64,000 nt of DNA, taken from Brugia malayi. Its lineage: Eukaryota > Nematoda > Chromadorea > Rhabditida > Onchocercidae. The translations under genes were made by a program, and so were the position numbers. Within the stretch, counting starts at the first letter, position 1. Each line of letters starts with the position of its first letter. The stretch lies in contig NW_025062479.1 of NCBI RefSeq assembly GCF_000002995.4, forward strand, positions 7,679,721-7,743,720. Reading direction: 5' to 3'. Of the stretch, positions 54,144 to 64,000 are shown piece after piece. The notes under the pieces are model-generated. The model had not been told where the DNA came from. It saw only the letters and a list, made by a program, of their open reading frames with translations, and made no database searches.

Positions 54144-54355
54144 GTGAGAAAAATTTGTTTAAAAAAGATCCACGCTCTCTCGGTAGTACAACAGATTCGA
54201 ATACTGTTGTTGCATTGTACAAGGGAAGGTCGGAGTCAGAGAATATAGGGGAATGTGGAGAAAGGAATGAGAATAATCTTGGACAAAATATGAGCACATT
54301 CACTCATCCTGCTTTGCTAAGATCTGTTCTACCATTCAACTTAGTGTTTAGATAG
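54144..54355 (+). CDS. Possible last exon of an unrecognised plus-strand gene
   Basis: An ATTAG acceptor at 54139-54143 is followed by a 70-codon open stretch ending TAG at 54353. The peptide is hydrophilic with ordinary amino acid use: FKKDPRSLGSTTDSN, VVALYKGRSESENIGE, then NENNLGQNMSTFTHPALLR. It has no membrane segment or known motif and could be a cytoplasmic tail. No upstream exon was found. The minus strand is also open here, which weakens the case. By chance, a window this AT-rich should still contain several open stretches of this length. Confidence 0.25.
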
Positions 54356-54918
54356 TGTCTTGTGTCATATTATGTGTCACGTGCAGACTGCTCTTTAAAC
54401 TATTCAAATTTCACGATAACAATCATCACTCCCGCATATTCTACTTTGCGTGCTTCGTTAAATTTTGTTTACTTGATGTTTTCTTGCGAGTAGATCAACA
54501 TGTACAAGTAAGCCTTTGGTTTAATTTGTTTGTACACAATTACTTATTGCTTGTTGTGGAGTAATTTAGTTTGGTTATAGGAGAATCCAGTGTTGACAAA
54601 TTGGATGTCATCTACTCAGCAGTGAGAAGTTAACACCTAATGCTTCTTGTGTTTTTCATTCAAAGCGTTTATCAAATGCATCATTTTGTTGTTTTTGATA
54701 ATACGATATCATGAACTGAATTACTGGTATAGGTACGTAAAAGTGTTTGGGACGTGTACTAGTGAAAAAGAGCTCGATAATACAGGGAGGGATCTGTGTA
54801 ATCGAATTTCAGGAAACTGCTGGTATTGTTAATGGGAATAATGATGGTCATGTAGTGTTGGTGATTGTTGGAATTCAGCAGTAGCATATTTATTGTACCA
54901 TTATGAAAGTCCAAATAA

Positions 54919-54950
54919 TGCTACATAAAGTTCGTGAACTTTATGTAGCA
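54919..54950. repeat. Perfect 15-bp inverted repeat with 2-nt loop
   Basis: TGCTACATAAAGTTC at 54919-54933 is the exact reverse complement of 54936-54950, leaving GT as the spacer. A DNA cruciform or RNA hairpin of 15 bp is possible. No gene is supported nearby. Confidence 0.93.
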
Positions 54951-57407
54951 CTTCGCTCTGTCATCACAACATGCTATTACCACTACCACTACTTCGTAAT
55001 AGAATGCAGCGATAATATACTGGTTATTATATAAATTGTTTTATCTAATCCACCTACTTGTCCATCTATCCATGACCTATTGATATATCTGTGATCCATC
55101 TTTCCACCGGTCTACTACATAAATATGTAGTCCAGCAACTATTTAATTATTCATTTATCTGCTTTAATCTTATCATATCTATCTGTTGGCAGTGTGCGAA
55201 TACCAGCGCTGTTCCAATTTCAGTGCTTTTCATAGGAAATTTGAAAGCATGTAATTCCAAGTCCATATATTATGTTCTTTAAGCCATGATCTTTGCTTAA
55301 TATTTGATCGAATCGACCTGTTAGTATTCACACTTCCCTTCCCATATCTCATACCATCCCATCCATTAACAACAACCATGGGCGAATTCCAGTAAATCGC
55401 TATTTTCAGCGCTGCCGCTCTCGTTACAACGTGTGCAAGTGCCATCTCTACAGAATATACATTCACAAATACACCAACACATGCAACACAAACGCACAAT
55501 ATCTTAAGTCTTTAGCGCTTTCTCTACAAATAACGTTCATAGTGCATCGCTGTAGAAACATACACTATTCGCTTTGTACGTAACGCAAAGTCAATTTCAC
55601 TTCGTTTGCCCATATCAGAGCTTATCATTTATGTCTTTATCTTCAATTTCCGAACGGACCTCAACAAAATAGATGTGCGCACTCCAAGTGGATAGTAGCT
55701 GTATGAAATAGCATGCAAATCATAGTAAGTACACTTTGAGAAGTACGTTAAAATAGGATAGATCGTACATTTTTGATCCTGCTAGCAGTACTTTCTTCTT
55801 TAGATATTGGCGAAAGCTGTTAGCTGAGTCGACACTTTCACGCGTACTTGTCATTCAAGAGTTTGTTTCCTAGTGAGTGTAAGTGTACATGTGGAGACGT
55901 ATTCCTTCTGTAGCAGAGTTAAAAATTATGAAATAAGAAGTAAAAGTTTGATGTATTTTATTCTGTACTCCTCTCTGTTTGTACATCTTTCAATTGCAAG
56001 TACATAACATCTTTAAAATTATACCCGTAATAGAAATTGATATTTCTATGATTCAAAAAAAATTTTCACTCAAGAATATGTAGTCCTGATCTGGAATAAA
56101 CGAAAGTAGTGGTTTTATTCTGTAAGTTTTTATATGGTTATCCATCTAATATTGTTGTTTATACTGAATAAGTATCCGCTGCTTTTCTTGTACATTTCTA
56201 ATAGGGATATACCAGATTGCACCATTGCATCTTCTCTTTATCCTTTCACTTTCCACTTTCCACTGTTCATCAATTCGGTGTTGAAGATTTGTATTTCTAG
56301 AATTTCGCTTCCTTTTCAATTTATCTTGTCTTCTGTTCTTGATAATTTCAAATAGCCTCCTTGCTTCGAGTTTCATAACTAACAATGAAGATGAGATTAA
56401 GTATGAGCTGGCTGAATGCTTTATCTTTTTCATTTGTAATCACTCTTTGCACCGCTCGGAAACTCTACGGTACACTCACTTCTGGATTCTTGATATTATC
56501 GAACTTCTCCAGATGTCTTGTAATTGTGGGATTACTTCTTGGGTATTGCAGCTTTTTTTCCTTTTCAGCTATGGATGTGTACCTAATACAGTAGTAACGA
56601 ACAAAAGCACAGTAATGAAGCAAATATTAGTGGAGTCAGGGTTTTAGTAGGGATTCTACAGGTTTACGTTTCCTTCAAAAATAGAAAAATTACATCACAA
56701 ACTTGTATTAATTGCCTAACTTGTTGGTAATTTTACATAGATCTTTGAAGCAAATGATTGACTTCCAGCAGTTAAACAAGTATCGTTAAACTTCCAGTTC
56801 TATCCGTCGACTAAACCCAAACTTCAAAACTTTCCATTCAGGAATTTACTCCGTAACATATTATGTTTAGATATTATACTTGTATTCATTCAAGGTTTTT
56901 TTCCAGTTTTACATTACTGCGAACAGAAAATCGCTTTGGATTAGGAAGTTGGTAGACAAAAGTTCCTAAGCTAAATCGATTTTCTGTTGCAAATGTTTGC
57001 ATCAGCTAACGATTCTTGCTTTGATTTTTTCCGGAAACTTGGAACATTAATCGACTTCTAAATTTCAGCTCATCTTTTACCTCACCAAAATACAGATTTC
57101 GATTACAGATTTTAAAAAAAATCGATGATTTCAAAAAGGTAATTTTTGTTTTCCTCAAAACTCAAACTTGGTTTTCAACTCGGTTTTTCAGAAATAAACT
57201 ATTCATACCTCTTTCAGTTTAAAGCACGCTCAGTTCAAAAAGTATTTGTAACTTCGTTGTTGATATGAATGAAAGAGGGAGGGGTAAGGCAACTTAAACT
57301 TGCTTCAAGCTTTTCTGTTTTATTTATCTCTGTATAATTTTTCCTATTATTTTATATTGGAACTGTAATCTTACCGCACAAAATGCTGAATTCCTATTAC
57401 TATTTAG

Positions 57408-60400
57408 GGCAACGAAGCGATTAAACGAAGAACCAGAAAACGGTGAAATTTCAAAAAGGCGTCGTAAAACTCTTAGTTTTACACCTTTTAAACAAGTCGG
57501 AATTCCTATAAGTTGGAAGTTCGATTTACGAAGTTGGTTTCTGCATTGTTCTGTAATTATTAATTACTTTGCGTATATTTTGGTTGAAATTTTCTTCAAA
57601 AACTGCTCCCTTCAGTTCTTTTCCCTCGCCTCTAATTCTCCTACTTTTTTCATCATCTTTTAATGTTAAATTAGTTAATAAGGAAAATTATTTTATAAGA
57701 AAAATTTTAAGAGTTACGGGAAGCGGTACGCACGTCAGTTTCTCACTGCCAGTACGTCGATCCATACAAACGTGAAAGACTTGGAAATGCGGTTTTTGAA
57801 GCGCTAAGTGGACAAAAAACGATGAAAGCTGCTGCTACTGCACATAAGGCTAATTATTTCAATATAAGCGAAATTTTAAAACTCTGCAAAGACTTGATAT
57901 CGTCTTGGAAATTATACTGGTTTTGAAATCGAACATCAGGTTTAATCTCTAAAGTGCAATCCCACTTCTTTATTTTTTTCTTTGAATATGAATTTTTCAA
58001 CAACGTCTGCATGCTATAGTCTAATTCTCTTTAAAGCGCAATAATAAAAATAGAAATTCACATTGCCTTTTTATACAAGTTTGTGTAGCTACAGTTATTT
58101 TGCTTGCTGAACATATGGTAAATTACGCAAAATAATCATATCTCTTCAAATTAATTTCTGAACATTGCAGGTACCATTTACAACTTTACAAACTTATTTC
58201 CATCGTTCGCGAGCTCGGATGGCAAAAATAATGAATGATAATGACAATGCACTGCCTGAACAAATTCCGATCCCCATACCTGTAGGTTTTTCAGGTTTAA
58301 ATGGGAATTCATGTTTTAATTAAAATTCTAAAATTATGAAACATTTAATGTGCTGAATTTTCAGGTTTCATAGAAATTTATTATTCTTAAGCTTTTTCAC
58401 AGTTTTACTTTAAGAAGATAAACACTAAAATCTACAGAAACTCTTTTTATCGAATTGATTTTTATTCAAAACTCAAACTTTTTACTAAAAATATTTCTGT
58501 CTTAAATATGGATATAATGTGAGTAAATCTGGGTGGTTGTGTGAAATTTAAGTAGTGTTGCTCTGTAATTTTATCATAGCAGTTTAATACTCATTTAACT
58601 TTCGACACTTTTGGAACTGAATTTCAGCTTACCCTTTCTTCATCTGATGTGAATAACGCGCTCACAGAAGAAAAATTTCCAGTAGAATTTAAAAAATCAA
58701 AGCGACTGGATGCACTGTTGGATGTTCTTATGAGTAGAGTAGTGGCAAGTGATACCTGCATTAACGGTAGTTCAGAACTTGTTTAGTCGTCATTAATTGA
58801 GTATAGCGAAAATATATGTGCTTTAAAAGTAATCATGCAGTTGAATGTACCAGTAAAAGTTAACAACTGAAATTCGTTTATCATAGATTTTAATAATCAG
58901 ACAATTTCTTATAGCTATAACTTATTGCACTGCCTCGTTATGGCATATTACCTTAAATGTCAAAGCTGCTTTAGGACTGTAAATTTGCAGGGACTTTATC
59001 GCCCTCAGATTTCGCACCTCGAAAATTGGGTTCTAATAAAAGAAAGCCAAAGGAAGTCCATCGAATAACTCCGGTGACGGCAACAAAAAATGAAAGCCTA
59101 GTGGATTTTGAGTCACCAAACAGACTCACTGATCAATCAGAAGTACTTTTTCGGAACTTTTCAACATTTTTAAGTGAAGCATCCAGATCATTATGAAAGT
59201 AATTCACTCGAGTGTCAGGAACATCATTCTGTCACGAAAAAACATTCTCAAAAAGACGTTTGATCTTTAATGATTTCTTTTTCTATATTTTTTTAAAGAT
59301 TATGTTCAGACAATACAGAATGATCCTGCTGAAAGTAATACTATGAAATCAATAACTGCGAAATATAATAAAGAAGAAGTAATGGCAATAATCAGATCTG
59401 CGATATCGAATTCTTCTCTGGATGAGAAAACCAAAAAATTAGTGGAAGGAGTAATTGATGGAATACTTGACAAATCGCTGAATATTGATGTAAGTTGTCA
59501 ACTTTTATTGTCCTTATAGTTCTTCTATAATCAAAAAAATTTCATATCCTCGAAAAATGATTTTTGTTATAGATCACTTTCTTGACATCAATTGCTTGCA
59601 GGACATGTGTGCTTTTTTAACTTTGGGTCCTGCTTTTGCAAACTCCAGTGTTTATCGAGTTGAACAAAATTTGGACATTCCGGATAGAATGCTTCATAAA
59701 AGTGCGTTTTTAATAGCGTGTTGTTTCTTTGTGGATTGACTTCCCAGTATCACTGATATCGTCTAGTCTTCTGTATACCTTTAAAAGGAACGCAGGTTAC
59801 TCGTATCCGAAGATTTTGGGTTGATGTCTGCGATTATTGAGTTTCAGATGAAGTTGATTTCGATGAGGCTGCTGAAAACCACAATCACGTACCACATTTG
59901 TCGGGAAACTATGAACGTTTGGGTAAAATGGGAAAATGCGCAAATGAAGTTCATCGTTTTTCGCATTACCCAGCTTTGCAGGAAGAAGCGTTGCACAAAG
60001 CTATTGCAATGTTAGTCTTTTTCCTTTAGAAAACGTTCTACGAATTTCATACTTAAGATTGAATTAATATTTAATTATTAACTCAAATATTCAAAGCAGA
60101 CCAGAAATTTCACAAGTTATGAAATAAATTTAGGGTAATTCGTGGCGAATATAGTGTTAGTGGAGCAGCAAGTATTATGGAATTGCCTACATCAACCGTG
60201 CATCCTTATGTCCGAGCTGCATTAGAGATTTTTTTGCCGCAACAGACCGGTTAGTTCAGTGTTTCCAATAATAGGTTATTTGATTTCAGAAAAGTTAAAA
60301 CCAATGTTTCTTGTAATAAACCAGGTCTGCCTGTGGTGTTCCCTCAGTGGCCTAATCCCTATGATCCTTCATGAAATTTTTGTTGAAGAACGACAGGAAG

Positions 60401-63400
60401 ACTTTTTAATTTAATTAAAGTTGGCAAAATTTTGACTGTTCTACCATCAGTAATGTGATTATATTCTGGAATGAATTATTTTCTTAGACCAGATTTTATT
60501 GGAGATTTTTTAGTTATTTTTGTTCAAAATTGCTTAAGTACAAAATTTAATGTATATTTATCCCTTGTTCTAATGCATACTGCTGGATTTAGAAACATTG
60601 GATAGAGAAACAGCAGCTGATCAATGTATCCAACGCAATGGTTCTGTTTCGGAGGAGGTTGAGATAGTGATCTCAAGTCTTATGAAAATTCCATCGTATG
60701 ACCCGGAAGCACAAAAAAGATTTCACGATGCACTTTCTGAAGTTTGATTTAATTTCTAGCCTTGTTATTATTATTTTTATTAAATTGTACTTGTGTGGTC
60801 GAAGTACTCCTCCATCACAAGTCCAGTATACCTTAATTAATAATGTTGGTTCTAACTGTCGACATTAATTATTTTTCCTAATTCAGCTGCATCTACACAA
60901 TGATGAATTATTTTCAAAGACCGTTGGATTTAAATTCGTGGCATTTTTCGTTTTTTTAAATGAAAATCTATTTGATTGTTTTAATTTCTTAGAAATTTAC
61001 CTAGATAAAACATTCATTTCATGTCTTTGAAGGTTTTAACGAAAGATGTTCCAGTCGAAGAAGTTTCCAGCAAATATGGGATAGCAGTTGCTGCATTTCA
61101 ACCGTACATTACGAAAGCCCGCGTGTTGCTTGGACAATCACCCTATCCAACATCATCTAATATCGAGGTTGCTTCATTCCGTAATATTTTACTCAGTAAT
61201 AAGCAAATCTCATTGCGTGAAATCTTTAACAATATAAAAGGTTTGGATGAGATAATGGTAGCTTTCAAATCCGACATTTTCCGACATTTTGGTTGAATCG
61301 GGACTTATTTCAGGAAATATCAACGGAGCTAGGTGCAAAGTTATCAAATAGTAGTGAGGAATACGTAGATGAAGAAAATAATTTCAACAAGATGCTCACA
61401 AACACCGAATTTTTATTAAGGAATATTTCTACTGATGATACTGTCTTTACAAGTGAGATCTGCAGCAGCTTTCGGGCTAATAGTTTTCAAACAAGTACTG
61501 CCAGAAGTTTTCTAAAATCTTCAATAGTTATTTCAAAATATAAAGGAAGGGAAGATGTGTTTCATAAAATTCATGCAGACAGTCCTTTTAGTAAGCTGTC
61601 TAATTATTGTGTAATAGTAATAGTTATCTGAAATAGATCCTTTCAAATCAAGTGATAAAAAAAAATTATTTTACTTCAATATTTATGAACTAGTGAGATT
61701 TTAGTTGCTGCTACTGTTCATCCAAATATAGCAGAAGATTTTTCAAAGCATGAAAATCGGTATAATGCCGAAAACAGGTTGACGAAAACAGGTGAATCAA
61801 TCAATGACAACTCTCACACCGAACACTTACTGAGTGGCGCAATCAGTGATCTTAATAGGAATAGTAACGAATTTGATGATGGTAGAGTTTTTGTGTACAG
61901 CACGCATTGCTAATATATAAATCAAGCTTATGATCAGAGAAATGAAAAAAAAAATATAATGTCATATGTATAACTGGATTAATATTGTATGCACTTTCCA
62001 GCTATCCACATTCAATCAGATGAAGCCGAAATTCGATCTAAATGCGGAAAGCGAATTGAAAATATGAATTCTACAAGTTCTGAAAAAATAGAACTATCAA
62101 CAAAGAACATTGTAGCTTTGCATAGTAAAACTAGAAGTGATGGTAGTGATGACGAATTTGATGGCTGTTTGTTTTTACAGTTTCTATATGTAGCTTATAT
62201 ATAGCTTAAAAAATTTTTTTTTAATTCCAACTTGAAAACTTAGCATTTTACTAATGATATACATGTTTGGGAATTTTTCAGTTCCACGTTCAATTCGAGG
62301 TGTAACAAAACTTCTTTCCGATACGAAGCTGGACAAATTAAGTACGAAGCACTATGCCGGAACGCCGGAAAATCTGGCTATTAAAATAGACAAGGTGATT
62401 ACTTCATTTTTTAAATTATATGGATAAAAATTCTCGTATCTTACAAATTCGTAAATTCATTACTGAATTTGAAGGTGAAAATTTTTCTTAGGTTTTGCGT
62501 CAGTATCGTTTTCGCGGTGACCGTAAAAAAATGCGCAATGGAATTCTCGAAGTTCTCTACAAATCGAAAACTCTTAGTGAGGCTTGTAAAGGGAATAGTT
62601 TGGCTCCAACAACGTTAAGTACATATGTTCGTTTGGTAAAAGTGCTCATCAATGCAGAGAAAACTGTGAGCTTTCTGTTTCTTTTTCTCTTGAAAATTTT
62701 GGAAGACTGATTGTAGATGTTTTCTTTATATTTCTGACTTTGGTTTATTGCTTTTTGAACGGAACTGTATCATTAAAATGCTATTTGTGATATCTGTCTT
62801 TTTATATTCTCGCAAAATATAAGATGGTTTATAAAAATTTTCCTGCGGATGAGATTTTTTTTTCTCTATAACAGTTTTTGTAGATTTTAGTCCATAGTTT
62901 TGTTTAGATGTAAAGGAACGAACTCTTCCAGATCGCTTTATGTTATTTATGTATGCATTATATTTGTATTTACTTATTTGAAGGGCTTGAATGGAAAAAG
63001 TGCTGCAACTTCATATTCAAATAAAGTTACAAATGTTGAAAATGGCAAGGATTCAAGCTGGTCAGCTGATTCAGCGAATAATGGTTATTTCGAGCAATTA
63101 ACGAAAAAAGTAGACGTGGGTTTCAAACTTTTCTACTACCTTTGTATATGTATATATATATATATTTCAGGAAATTTAGACTGCCCAGTTTAAGCTGTTA
63201 TTTGTATTCTGTCATTATTTCTGATTCTTTGAAGTCAGAATGTAAGTAGCACTCTGATGAATGTATAATTTGTCTTCTATTGATAAATTAGGATACAAAA
63301 GCTGCATTCTTGCTGTCATCTAAGTGGTCACAACACTTATGCTTTGCGGAGTTGAAATAGGCAATCACTGAAGCCGTCAAGGGTGTTCAATATGTAGGAA

Positions 63401-64000
63401 AATATGACATGTCATGGCTTATCTGTACCGTAGTAATAATCAAAATTCTGGGTATACTGTCAGAGTGCTAGTCTCGAAAAGCAGTTCAGCAACGATGACA
63501 TTAGAACGTTGCGGCTGTGGATGTAGGTTTTTATTCAGTTTTCTCATAGCATATTACATTATCTCAGTTCTCGAAAAATGTTCTTTTCTTGATAAACCGA
63601 GAGGGTTTTAGCGAAACCTTCCCATGGATTCACCTAGTTTAGCAGAAGAAGACACGAAGACTGGTGCTGAACCGCTCGTTCAAAATGTTGATGTGATGTT
63701 GTTACATACGAAACCGATAATGAATAATTTGGAAAGCTTTTACAAAGTGCTGATTGCTTACCTTATCGAACAGCAGTACCGACGATCTGAGGAAGCACAA
63801 GAAGTACGAGATACTGGTGTTCAATCTTTCACGCATTACATTTCTAATTAAATTCTTTTCTTGCTTGTAGACATTTTTACTTAAGTTACAGATTTCCCGT
63901 TTTATTTATGTTTCATAAATTTCATTCATCTGCTTTTTTATATCTAAGTGGTTGAATATTTTTAGAAATTTTCGGGACTTTTTCCATCCGTAAACCGATA
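57408..64000 (+). CDS. Large nuclear protein with repeated Pipsqueak-like helix-turn-helix modules (both ends missing)
   Basis: At least 21 phase-compatible exons: 57408-57495 (or 57552), 57753-57848, 58171-58281, 58628-58766, 58991-59173, 59299-59489, 59602-59701, 59848-60010, 60134-60249, 60593-60741, 61033-61257, 61314-61590, 61705-61881, 62002-62166, 62282-62394, 62492-62665, 62984-63109, 63361-63393, 63505-63522, 63612-63803, 63966-64000; over 950 residues. The N-terminal part has a basic KRRRK nuclear-localisation-like stretch. Helix-turn-helix-like modules recur: MKAAATAHK+VPFTTLQTYFHR; HKAIAMVIRGEYSVSGAASI with MELPTSTVHPYV; FHDALSEVLTKDVPVEEVSS with KYGIAVAAFQPYI; GILEVLYKSKTLSEACKGNS with LAPTTLSTYVRL; KKAITEAVKGVQYNVAAVDR with NLPMDSPSL; weaker ones lie around 58700, 59450-59690 and 63700. 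The pattern (A-I-x-x-V, G-x-x-S/N-V, A-A, P-x-T/S-T/S-L/V) is that of the Pipsqueak-type DNA-binding fold; chromatin or transcription function is inferred. Acidic, Ser/Asn-rich linkers separate modules. No start codon found. Confidence 0.82.
60325..60374 (+). CDS. Possible alternative last exon of the multi-HTH gene
   Basis: After the exon ending at 60249 in phase 1 (…LPQQT|G) an AAACCAG acceptor at 60318-60324 opens an exon in the matching phase: LPVVFPQWPNPYDPS then TGA. The proline- and tryptophan-rich peptide looks like real coding sequence. The next exon of the long form (60593) also matches phase, so the short form would be an isoform ending after the fourth HTH module. An alternative reading is that two adjacent genes have been merged here by me. 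Confidence 0.45.

Larger units (their letters stand above)
44953..57407. other. 12.5 kb stretch without a firm gene
   Basis: Several protein-like but unconnected pieces were seen. On the minus strand, 46941-47207 follows a CTGCAG acceptor and begins EKVFNPSLIRPQDTLYT. At 46231 (minus) an ATG opens a signal-like MTVTCLLFVSITTFYSYS. On the plus strand an ATG at 56385 opens MKMRLSMSWLNALSFSFVI, also signal-like. At 54144-54355 there is a plus-strand exon candidate, listed separately. None could be tied to a second exon. The upstream exons of the multi-HTH gene, including its start codon, must lie in or before this region. GC-richer patches at 46250-46510, 52680-53170 and 55200-55700 look promoter-like. 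Confidence 0.5.

Noticed and set aside
55230..55499. Minus-strand open frame with a segment MALAHVVTRAAALKIAIYW ending at a possible donor.
   Set aside because: No continuation was found, and a CA/TG-rich repeat makes up the start of the frame.
59821..60015. 64-codon plus-strand open frame with its own ATG.
   Set aside because: It is an out-of-phase shadow of the HTH-gene exon 59848-60010, whose true frame fits both splice junctions.

Overview
The window is AT-rich eukaryotic nuclear DNA from a nematode, most likely a filarial or other clade III species. The genes are split into many short exons with TTTCAG-type acceptors. One gene encodes a FLP-11-type FMRFamide-like neuropeptide precursor, a family known only from nematodes, and the other recognisable genes have clear nematode or metazoan relatives. 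I see no operon of bacterial type, no bacterial insertion, no tRNA or rRNA and no CRISPR. Species is an inference. Exon borders were placed by hand from splice signals, reading phase and protein similarity remembered from the families.

Layout, left to right. (1) 6-3262, plus strand: eight exons of the gamma-type subunit of mitochondrial NAD-dependent isocitrate dehydrogenase; only its 5' end is cut off. (2) 3263-15330: about 12 kb with no gene I can support. (3) 15331-20184, plus: eight exons of a rhodopsin-family GPCR resembling GnRH/AKH-type receptors, with a very short C-terminal tail and a GC-AG intron. (4) 20185-27200: intergenic, with a dispersed repeat and hairpins, then a possible minus-strand exon at 27201-27353. 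(5) 27933-29458, plus: flp-11-like neuropeptide precursor in which the first RF-amide copy has lost its amidation glycine. (6) 32638-38053, plus: 15 exons of an oxysterol-binding-protein-related lipid transfer protein of the ORP5/ORP8 type (PH domain, ORD domain, C-terminal membrane anchor), with a possible second first exon. (7) 41737-43659, minus: a cysteine-rich protein, probably secreted, whose 5' end is unresolved. (8) 44685-44952, plus: a small cysteine-rich secreted peptide candidate. (9) 44953-57407: another long stretch without a firm gene. (10) 57408-64000, plus: at least 21 exons of a large protein built from repeated Pipsqueak-like helix-turn-helix modules; it runs off the right edge and includes an 18-nt microexon.

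The genes do not form one pathway. The most interesting content is the multi-HTH gene, the altered FLP-11 precursor, the two cysteine-rich proteins, three inferred GC-AG introns, and several perfect hairpins in otherwise empty DNA. Many small exons here are too short to stand out as open frames, so the stretches described as empty may hold more.
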